This document shows, one piece after another, positions 56,419 to 64,000 of a stretch of 64,000 nt of DNA. Numbering within the stretch: position 1 is the stretch's first letter; each line of letters opens with the position of its first letter. The notes under the pieces are model-generated. The model searched no databases. It worked only from the letters and a program-made list of their open reading frames with translations, and had not been told where the DNA came from. The position numbers and the translations under genes were made by a program. Source of the stretch: Zasmidium citrigriseum (Eukaryota; Ascomycota; Dothideomycetes; Mycosphaerellales; Mycosphaerellaceae). The stretch spans positions 124,001-188,000 of the forward strand of contig NHNW01000018.1 in the NCBI GenBank assembly GCA_002786025.1, given 5' to 3'.

Positions 56419-58018
56419 ATGCCACAGCCGTCGTTCGGATGCCAGCCTTGTCATTCAAGGAGGATCAAGGTACGAACTCGTTCTCAGAGTCACAGATAAG
56501 GGCCAAGCCAACCTTGCAAAGTGCGATGAAAGATACGGAGGCTGCGCGAACTGCGCTCGATACGGTGTACCATGTCCTGGCTATCCACAGGCATTTGACG
56601 TTCTGCATCGCCAGCATGTAGCGACGTCTTCGAATGCACCTTTCTCGGTCTGGCAACAGCAAGCATACTCCTTTCCCATAGGTGGGCTGCATGCGCCTCC
56701 TCCACAAGACACAGTGCTTTCCTACGACAACGACGAATCGGCACTGGCACTGTACTATTCATGCTACTGCATCGAAGGTACTAGTCGTTGGAGCTCAACA
56801 GACCTTCAGAGGGAGGGCAACGGATGCCTCTTCGCGGCAGCCAAGCTCATGGGCTATCAAGCCATGACACGGAAGTGGGATCTTTCGAACGCCAGCCCAC
56901 GGCTTCAGCAAAGTTATGTTACCGCCACTGGTCTCCTCAACGAAGCCTTGTCGATGGACACAGAGCGCTGCAAAGATAGTACGCTTCTCACTGTGATCTT
57001 GCTGGGCGCAGTGGAGACAAAGGCGTGCTCTGATCAATCTACGAGGTCTTGGATGGCACATTGTCAAGGAGCTGCGACATTGCTGCAATTGAGAGGCAAG
57101 ATGGAGAGGTACGGCATAAGGGATATCTGCTGACACTCTAAACATCTAGGTCCCTCGCAGGTAACGAGCGAGATCGGCAGTGCCATGTTCTTTCAGGCCA
57201 CATCCCAAGTCTTCACCAGCTGCCTTCTCGGCAAATGTGCCGTACCTCCCGGCTTCATCGAGCTCAGCCAAGCAATCGAGCAAGAGTACATTATCAACTC
57301 AAGCTATCCATTGTGGAGATACCATTGGATCATGATCCGACTGATCGACTTTCTGGCTACCGTTCCGGAACGTGCGATCACGGACAACGTCCAAGCTGAA
57401 GAGGTCCTTCACAACGCTGCGAACATCCAAGGCGAGATGACTCGTCTTTTCGAAGACCTGCCGGCGATCTGGCAATATAAACTACAAGACTCTCCAGAGT
57501 TCGGCGAGATTACTTCACAGGCGCAAGTGTTCCAGAGCATCACCGCAGCGCAGATGTGGAATGGCAAGCGCATTGCGACTGTCAAGCTTCACTCAATCAT
57601 CAGGTGCTTGTCGGTACAGCACCCTTCAGGTCAACAAGTGAATATGCCAGGCACGGAAGCGCTCGGCGTCAATGGTATCAATCAGGCTGCCATAGAATGC
57701 CTGCAAGCGGCTCCACAAGTCCTCGAAGTTGCGAGAGCAAGAATACAGCAAGACCTGCTCAATCCTCACTTTAGAATCTGCCATGATGCACAACTCTCAT
57801 CATACGGCTGCTTCGTGCGGAATGCTTCTATCCAGCGAAAGCTGCCTCACCTCCAGGCGTGCTTACTGCAATGGTCTGTGTACTTCATTGCTCAATGTGA
57901 GGACGTTCGGATCGACATACGCAGGCGTCTGCTCTATGTCCTGGACTATGTGGGGAATGCTATGCATGTACAGCAGTGGAAGTTGCTCGCAGACAAGCTG
58001 AGACCTTGTCTCACATGA
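56419..58018 (+). CDS. Zn2Cys6 fungal transcription factor
   Basis: Exons 56419-56469, 56522-57095 and 57150-58018 encode 497 residues. The binuclear cluster spans the first intron: FGCQPCHSRRIK joined to CDERYGGCANCARYGVPC, giving six cysteines in the expected CX2CX6C...CX2CX6C pattern. The cluster is at the extreme N-terminus (residues 8-35). The rest is the helical fungal-specific regulatory region, with LAAAKLMGYQAM-like, LLQLRG/SQVTSEIGSAMFFQ and C-terminal RIDIRRRLLYVLDYVG segments. Length and layout fit small regulators of this class. The second intron appears to use a GC donor (GC at 57096, AG at 57149), which is the only joining that keeps the family block. It lies between two oxidase genes and may control them (inference). 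Confidence 0.85.
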
Positions 58019-58614
58019 GTGGTCCTATTCATGCGAAGAAAGCTTGCTTGACAACTTTGACTGATCTCCTCAGGATCTCGACCTACCAGGCCACTGACGG
58101 ACACACTTGCATACTTTGGCTACACTCCATCGATGGAGATAGACTCTACAGATTGTCTTAACCTGGCGTGTTACCTGGCCCAATGTGGGTGCGATGCTGT
58201 ACAAGTTTATGCCGACAGTGATGGTTGTGGCGGCCGTGGAAGAGGAGGAAGCTGACGACGAATCTGAAATTTGAAGCAATGGTAACACACCCTGCATGTG
58301 ATGTCGCCACTTGAAAGTGAGAGTGAAAAGGTCTGATACTTGTTCTTCATTTTGAAGGGGTCATATGATGTCTTCAGCATCACACTCAGAGGCACATGTG
58401 AAGACGAGGCCGATATCAGATCTCCTGAAGTGAAGGCAATCGAAGGGATTCGGCGCTCTTAAATGAAGGAGCGTGTACCATTCTTTTGGGACGAGTACAA
58501 AATCGACCGGGACGATCAGAGTATCAATTCGAGGACGTTTAATGATCAACCAGGAAACGGTAGGCATCGAAACAGCAACCCCTTCCACCACCACAAAAAC
58601 TAACAGACACATCC
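58019..58614. other. Convergent intergenic region
   Basis: 3' ends of the regulator (plus) and the small minus-strand gene face each other. No gene seen. Confidence 0.5.
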
Positions 58615-59157
58615 CTAATACATGAACACCTCCCCAACATCCCCCTCCCTCACCCCTCCCTCTCCAATTCCCACATCATCCAACCTCTCCTTCAACCTCA
58701 TCCCAATAGCCCTCGCATACCCCTCCGTCCCCTTCGCCGGCCCCTTCCCCTCCGCAACCAGCCTCTCCGTCAAATCGTTATCAGCTCTGAAGAAAGCCAC
58801 CCCAAGCCCCTCCTTCGAGCCACAAGCCTCAATACATGCGATTTTTAGTGTCTCGAAGGCCTGATCATCGTAGCCGCCGCCGAAGATGATGGCGAGGGGA
58901 CGACGGGTGAAGTCGTTGGAGCCGATTTGCGTGTGCAGGATTGAGGAGGGTGGTTACTGGGCGAGGAGGTGGGGGAGTTCGGTGAGGGTGAAGGAGAGGG
59001 AGAAGCCGGCGTAGATTACTGTGGTGGGAGGGTTAGTGAGGTGTTGGTGGAAGGGATGGGTAGACGAACCATCGTATTCGGGCTTCATGCCTTCGTGGAC
59101 GCCTTTGGCGTCGGCTTCGTTGTTGCCGCAGGTGATGATTGGGACGTTGTTGGGCAT
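58615..59157 (-). pseudogene. Small fungal protein gene with an in-frame stop
   Basis: Exon 1 (59157-59070) and exon 2 (59018-58615), with a 51-nt intron (GTTCGT, CTCACTAAC, CCACAG), would encode 163 codons, but a TAA lies at 58956-58954 in exon 2. The frame is protein-like on both sides: MPNNVPIITCGNNEAD and VIYAGFSLSFTLTEL before, QIGSNDFTRRPLAIIFGGGYDD, EACGSKEGLGVAFFRAD and GYARAIGMRLKERLDD after. The stop sits where CAGCAACCACC would be the single-change alternative (CAA to TAA). This resembles small fungal proteins of unknown function often found near oxidative or secondary-metabolism genes. It may be a recent pseudogene, a sequencing error, or a frame I have mis-spliced. Confidence 0.5.
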
Positions 59158-59720
59158 TGTCGATGAGATCGGAGAAGACTATGTTGTCTTTCATGGGTCA
59201 ACCGGGAGAGGAAGACTTGTTACTAATATATCGATTGCTCTTCAAGCCCAGACTGTAGTACCTGGCAAACATACTTCCGGCTCTCGCCGTTCTAACGACA
59301 TCCAGAAAAGTGCTGCAGTATTCGGCAGTACGTACTTCCTCACGGAACGGCTCTCTCGCCGTTCTAACCCATTGTGTCCACAAGAGACAGCCACATTCAA
59401 AGCCTCGCCCTCATCACAGCGTTCTCCGCTCCAACGTGACGACGATCAATTCGCACCAGGCAGTCCACAGGCGTAGACGGACGCCCAGTGCCGGGATTGC
59501 TTCGAGAGTTCGAAGATCGACACATCAGAGGCTGAGCATGTTGCATCTGGACCGGGACATCGCTTCTCCGTTTGCTCGAGCTTTCGCCGACAGGCAGCGT
59601 ATAGTTCGAGTGGCGTGCACAGAGGTGTCAGCTAGAAGCGGCCGAGCCTGATTCGGTCAAGAAAGATCCCTAGTGATCAGTTCAGAAGCTGTACAATCCA
59701 ATCCCAACCCCTATCCCTCA

Positions 59721-61608
59721 TCAATGATGCGAATGCCTCTCATGCTTTCCCTTAACATACACCTTCCTCCCCCTCTTCTCCTTCAACACCCCACTCAACG
59801 GACCCAGCGGATTCGTCCTCGGCCCCCCAGGTACAGCCTGCGGCGCCCCCTGTGCCCCTCCGTAAGGACTAGGAATACTCTGCGGATTCCTATATGTATT
59901 CTTCGGATCATACTCGCCCTTAATCTGTATCAAACGCTCGACATTCCCGCCCCAATACGCCCTCAACGGATCTCGCAGGAGGCTGTCGACGTAACCCGGG
60001 TAAGCGCTGTCGTCGATCCCCGGGACGAGTTGTTGGATGTATGCGTTCAGGCCGTTGAGGAAGTCGTAGGAGGTTTGCGAGACGGGGGAGAGCAGGTCGA
60101 AGACGTAGGTTTGCATGAAGTAGAGGGCGTCGCGGTGCCAGTAGGCTGTGGCGGTTTGTGGGATGTCGGCTATGGCGCCGCCATTGAGGTCCCAGACTAT
60201 GAAGTAGCCGAGGGTGCCTTTTGGAGTAGAGTCGATGTATTGGAAGATGGCGTCGATGGCGGTGTCGGACCAGAGGGTGCGGGGGGTTACTCTGGGTGAG
60301 TGTTAGTATTGGGGGACTTGAGAGGGTGGGAGGGGGGCTTACTTCAAGCTTTTGCTGTAGAAGTGTGCGGGTATGGCACCGAAGAGATCGGTTACTAGAT
60401 CGACGAGCTCGTGGACGACGGTTGTGACGACTCTGCTTGTAATTCCCAAGCCGATCGCAACACCCAGGACGTCGACTTCGATGTTGAGCTGATTGAAGGA
60501 TTCTTCGTCGCCGAAGTACGTTCCAGAGAAGATCATCACATCATTCGTCAGGGTAAGCGTTGAAGCGAACAGCCTCGACAGGGCTGGGTTCGAGACAAAT
60601 CTCTGCCAGGACTTGAAAACGTTTGCCAGCTCTGCCGCATTCCCAGGTGCGACTGTGATGTTGTACTGATAGCTCACGACTTGGCTCGGTGCTGCAGACG
60701 TTTGCATCGTGAATTCTGTGACGAGGGCGAAAGACCAGGCTGCTCCTTTGATCGCGAAGAACAGATCCGGATTTTCGTAGGCATTGGCTTGAACGATCCG
60801 ACCGTCTCCGAGTACGCATTGGACGGAGACAATTTGGTCAGACGCCTGCTTTGAGTCAGTATCATGCGCATAACACAATCTCTTATCGAAAGACTTACAG
60901 TTCCAAGCAATCTGCCCAAAGGACCCAACCCTCCAATCGTCATGTGCCCTCCTGTTCCTATCTCGCCAACAACACCATAAGCCATCACTCGATCGATCAA
61001 CGCAAGTTGCCGGTCGAGGTCTCGTAGCAGATTTCCAGGTCCGAATGTCACAGTCTGGTCTCTGGGGTTGTAGCTGAAGTCTTTCATGTTGCGGAAGTTG
61101 ATGGAGACTGAACCGTCCATTCCTCCCAAGCCTGCCACTCGTCAGCACCGGCTCGATGTCACTTCCTGATGTCCATGCTCTTACCATCATTATCATACGA
61201 ATGTCCACCACTCCTCCCCTGCACCGCGACCCCATACGTGCTCGCACAAACCACAATACTCGACACCTCTTGCACATTCCTCGGATACACAATCGCCGAC
61301 GGCGTCACTGGCCGATCGAGGTTGTAAAGTTCCAGATCCGTCAAGTCGAAGAGGAGGTCTTGCGGGAATGCGAATCGTCCAGAGTCGCCGGAGAGAGCGT
61401 TCGCGATGCATAGTTGGAAAGGTCCTCTTGCCTGATCGATCCCGATGCCGCCGAGAACTCCATTTGCTGCGCCTGATACTGTGTTGCCAACATCCTTCAC
61501 CGTTCCAACTGTCTGGTCCACGGTATCTGCCAAAGTGCCGACTGTGCTTCCCAAAGCATCACCAACGGGCTGCAGCGCACTACCGAGCGCTCCAAGTAGT
61601 CCAGCCAT
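59721..61608 (-). CDS. Berberine-bridge-type FAD-linked oxidoreductase
   Basis: Exons 61608-61185, 61131-60899, 60845-60343 and 60291-59721 (introns 53, 53 and 51 nt) encode 576 residues. The PCMH FAD-binding domain is clear: YPRNVQEVSSIVVCAS, the GRSGGHSY block whose His136 normally carries the covalent flavin, VTFGPGNLLRDLD, and GEIGTGGHMTIGGLGPLGR. The substrate domain contains DLFFAIKGAAWSFALVTEF. The C-terminal BBE motif is present as YDPKNTYRNPQSI. The first 55 residues are an Ala/Gly/Val-rich amphipathic stretch without a clean signal peptide. Family members oxidise alcohols, sugars or alkaloid-like intermediates with O2. The tail after the BBE motif is Gly/Pro- then Lys/His-rich. Together with the SDR, the copper oxidase and the regulator it could form an oxidative cluster. 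Confidence 0.92.
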
Positions 61609-63363
61609 ATTGAAGCTGGTATAGCAACAGCGTTCTGCGGCTCGCAGACCCTAAAAGCATTCCGCGCGCGAGGCATCTTCGCCAACTTTAAAACCAGTGA
61701 TCGGTCCTGTCACCGGCGAATTCATTTCCAAAGGCCAAGGTCCATGAGCAAGATAATTTCGGTCTGGGGTCCGGCTGGTTGTCACTTTCAGGAACCGGCT
61801 GTCAAAGACGAAGCTTGTTGCGTGCTTTTGGGGAGTGCAAACTTCGGCTTGTCGAGGATGATCCCAGATGTTCGCATGGGAGGCCTGTTCGCTGGGAGAT
61901 GTGCATGTGTTTTGTGCGGAGGATCAGAGACTTTGTGTCCGGATCGATGCATTGGTGGTATTTCTCAGGAACAGGTGGAGCACAGGAGTACTGTAGGGAT
62001 ACAGAACATGATGTAGGTCTATGTTCGTATTTCGTATCCAGAGGCAGAAGTGTACTTCGTAATGGACATGCTGTTCGGCTCTTGTAGACTTCTTCCATCT
62101 CTTCGATTCGCTGGCAAATTCCGACATCTCCTGCCATATTTGCCTCACACAGACGACAGAGATGGCTGAACACTTACCTGATGACTCGTTGGTGTCGTTT
62201 GTCCTACCGCCGTTGACCGAGCATTCGTTTCCAATCTTCGATGGTAAGATGAGCGCCAGCTGCTTGGAGATCTTACTAGAGATGGGACTCGTGATTCTCT
62301 AGCAATCGATTGCTTCCTAAGCATGTTGTCTAGCCTCAATGCAGGAATTGCAATCGATATCGCCCAACCATTTCTCTCCTTTTCGATATCACGTGAATCA
62401 TTCGCTTAAGACGGCATCCTCGGCTCGCTCAGCCACGATCTCTCCGGGACGGTTGAAACGCAGCGGCAAGTTTAGAGTTGCATGGAATCGTTCTCGAAAC
62501 GGCAGTCGGCGCTGCGATTATCCTTGTAGTCGTCGATCTGGTGTTGGAGATAGATGGACGGATGGTCGAAGCAGCGAACGAGCACTCGTTCAACGATGGC
62601 AGAGGTGTATTTTTGAACGGAATGCAGCACACGGACGACTGTTGCTCGCTTGGCGCGAACACGATACGTTGAGGCTCGTATTGGCGGGCATGAAGGGGGC
62701 TGTGCAGTATAAGGAGAGCTCAGGCTGGGAGCTTCAGGTATAGCGTCGTTGTCGCCGGCACGATAACGTCGTCGGTTTGCAGGCGTATCAGGCGGCGACC
62801 AGCGGTGGTACAGCGTCTGCAAGGCACGCAAAGCAGCGCAGAACGAAGCGGCGGGATCGAAGGGTCTTGTAAGCAGGCAGAGAGACCCGGCGTGGTGGTG
62901 CTGCCAAGGTGGATTGCGCCCGGGATGCGGGCATTTTTGTCTTTAACATTAGCAACGGCCTGCAGCTTCCAGTTAGCGCGTGGAGGTTTTTGGGCAACGG
63001 CCAGACGGTGCTCCCGCTGCTCGCCGGTGGCAGACTCGCACACCAAGAAACATCGTCGTCAACGCACCTCCGTCCGGCCATCATCGCCAGCCATTGCGAG
63101 AGTTCTAATTGTTGAGTGTACGATATTGCGATTCCGACGGTCGTTTCTGCCGCCCGCTGCTTGATTGCTGCTCGCTGGCGCCTTCTCTGCGGACGGTGAG
63201 TGCTGCTGCCATGCTGGACTGACCCGGTAGCTGCGACTGCCACCCATTCGCCGCCTATCGAACGCTCCTCCCTCCTTCGATCGATCAATCCACCACCTTT
63301 CGACTCGCTATACCACCGTACTGACGCCGTCGTCCGCCAGATGCGCACCTGACGATTCCCTCG
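61609..63363. other. Promoter region and long intergenic stretch
   Basis: The first ~100 bp hold the BBE-type gene's promoter, with a TTTTAAAG (TATA-like, minus strand) about 80 bp upstream of its ATG. Beyond that, frames on both strands are short and unrecognised. The last few hundred bases are probably the leader of the TRP/ML gene. Confidence 0.45.
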
Positions 63364-63378
63364 ATGCTCACGCCATGA
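63364..63378 (+). promoter_or_regulatory. Four-codon upstream ORF overlapping the next start codon
   Basis: ATGCTCACGCCATGA: the uORF stop TGA overlaps the main ATG in an ATGA junction. Such an arrangement can permit termination-reinitiation or limit translation of the downstream gene. Seen in sequence; effect inferred. Confidence 0.55.
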
Positions 63379-64000
63379 CCACGGTGCTCTCCAGCGCAGG
63401 CTGGCTGGCCCTGGCCTTCCTCCTCGCTCTACAATCGCTATTCGCCTCTGTACAGGCCGCATTCGTCACATTCGAGAATTGCTTGCCCAGCAGTTACACC
63501 GACAGCACGCCTCCGCAGTTGCAGTTCACGCCGTATTTCGTTGACGCCACCTTCAACCAAGGCGACACCCACAACCTCAGTCTCACCATCTATGGCAACG
63601 TTTCTGGCCAGCAGTTCACAGGCGATTATCCGCCGCCGAACTCGCCCCAGTGGCAGAATGACGACATTCACTTCGGCAAGATCTCGAATGTGGGAGCATC
63701 GGGGGACAAGCGTGCAACGTTGACGGCAGAGTATACTGTCCTCACTTTCACGGCCTTCGACAACCCAGGCGAAGCCTTTTGCAACACTCTCGTCAACGGC
63801 TCTTGTCCGCTGGGCCCATACTTCCGCGCCAACCGCAGCGATCCCTACGACCTCCCGGCCTTCTACCAAACCCACGATTTCGGCAGTTCGTACGCCTTCG
63901 CCACAATCTCATCCACCATTCATATCATATCAGGAGATGGACCGACAGTTGCATGCGTCAGTGCTATGATTACGCCAGACTTGGGCTCAAACATCAGCGG
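63375..64000 (+). CDS. TRP-like membrane protein, ML-like N-terminal domain (3' truncated by window)
   Basis: Open from the ATG at 63375 through the window end (208 full codons visible). A signal peptide (GWLALAFLLALQSLFAS, cleavage near VQAA) is followed by FVTFENCLPSSY, FTPYFVDATF, HNLSLTIYGNVSG, YPPPNSPQW and conserved cysteines in NCLPSS, FCNTL and GSCPLGP. This is the ML-like lipid-binding domain that precedes the transmembrane TRP domain in fungal Flc/Pkd2-type proteins. These act in the ER, vacuole or plasma membrane in FAD, lipid or calcium handling and cell-wall integrity. The membrane domain lies outside the window. No intron is needed in the visible part. Confidence 0.85.
   Translation, partial: MTTVLSSAGWLALAFLLALQSLFASVQAAFVTFENCLPSSYTDSTPPQLQFTPYFVDATFNQGDTHNLSLTIYGNVSGQQFTGDYPPPNSPQWQNDDIHFGKISNVGASGDKRATLTAEYTVLTFTAFDNPGEAFCNTLVNGSCPLGPYFRANRSDPYDLPAFYQTHDFGSSYAFATISSTIHIISGDGPTVACVSAMITPDLGSNIS

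Noticed and set aside
1..64000. CRISPR array, rRNA genes, prophage or bacterial operons
   Set aside because: The tandem arrays lack the constant short repeat plus unique spacer design, no rRNA sequence was recognised, and gene structure is clearly eukaryotic.

Overview
The window looks like a nuclear contig from a filamentous ascomycete (Pezizomycotina, most like a Dothideomycete). The evidence is short introns of about 50-60 nt with GTAAGT/GTACGT-type donors and CTGAC/CTAAC branch sites, genes on both strands without operons, a Zn2Cys6 regulator, a 2EXR/F-box-like gene pair, and an LTR retrotransposon whose changes are all of the C-to-T in CpA type expected from repeat-induced point mutation (RIP). 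The class-level assignment is inference.

Layout. 0-6.6 kb: no convincing intact gene, but several decayed tandem arrays. 6.7-8.1 kb: mitochondrial proline dehydrogenase (minus). 10.7-11.3 kb: an RNase III-fold protein whose catalytic acids look substituted. 11.4-14.2 kb: a ~182-bp tandem array and a secreted Ser/Thr/Asn-rich repeat protein. 14.4-15.1 kb: an intact SprT-like zinc metalloprotease. 15.2-16.5 kb: more degenerate repeats. 18.0-26.1 kb: a second SprT-like gene, split at its eighth/ninth codon by a 7.4-kb RIP-mutated Ty3/gypsy chromovirus. 26.4-27.7 kb: a ~182-bp tandem array. 29.1-30.3 kb: a third SprT-like paralogue, membrane-anchored, with all three zinc ligands lost.

34-38 kb holds a small conserved-looking ORF, an FAD monooxygenase and a small membrane protein. 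38-43 kb and 46-48 kb are full of degenerate modules with splice-like borders. 43.3-45.2 kb has two F-box/2EXR-like paralogues sharing an identical 30-nt block around their start codons. 49.3-51.3 kb has a coiled-coil protein and a gene built from tandemly duplicated exon-intron modules.

51.7-61.6 kb is the densest stretch: a short-chain dehydrogenase, a copper-radical (glyoxal/galactose) oxidase, a Zn2Cys6 transcription factor, a small fungal gene with an in-frame stop, and a berberine-bridge-type FAD oxidase. This could be a small co-regulated oxidative cluster. The window ends inside a TRP/ML-domain membrane protein gene.

Two themes stand out. First, three SprT-like paralogues lie on one strand within 16 kb, one split by a retrotransposon and one a pseudoenzyme. 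Second, local tandem duplication of 130-240 bp modules recurs; at 50 kb the duplicated unit is an exon plus its intron and the reading frame stays open. Gene models were read by eye; short terminal exons and 5' ends are the least certain parts.
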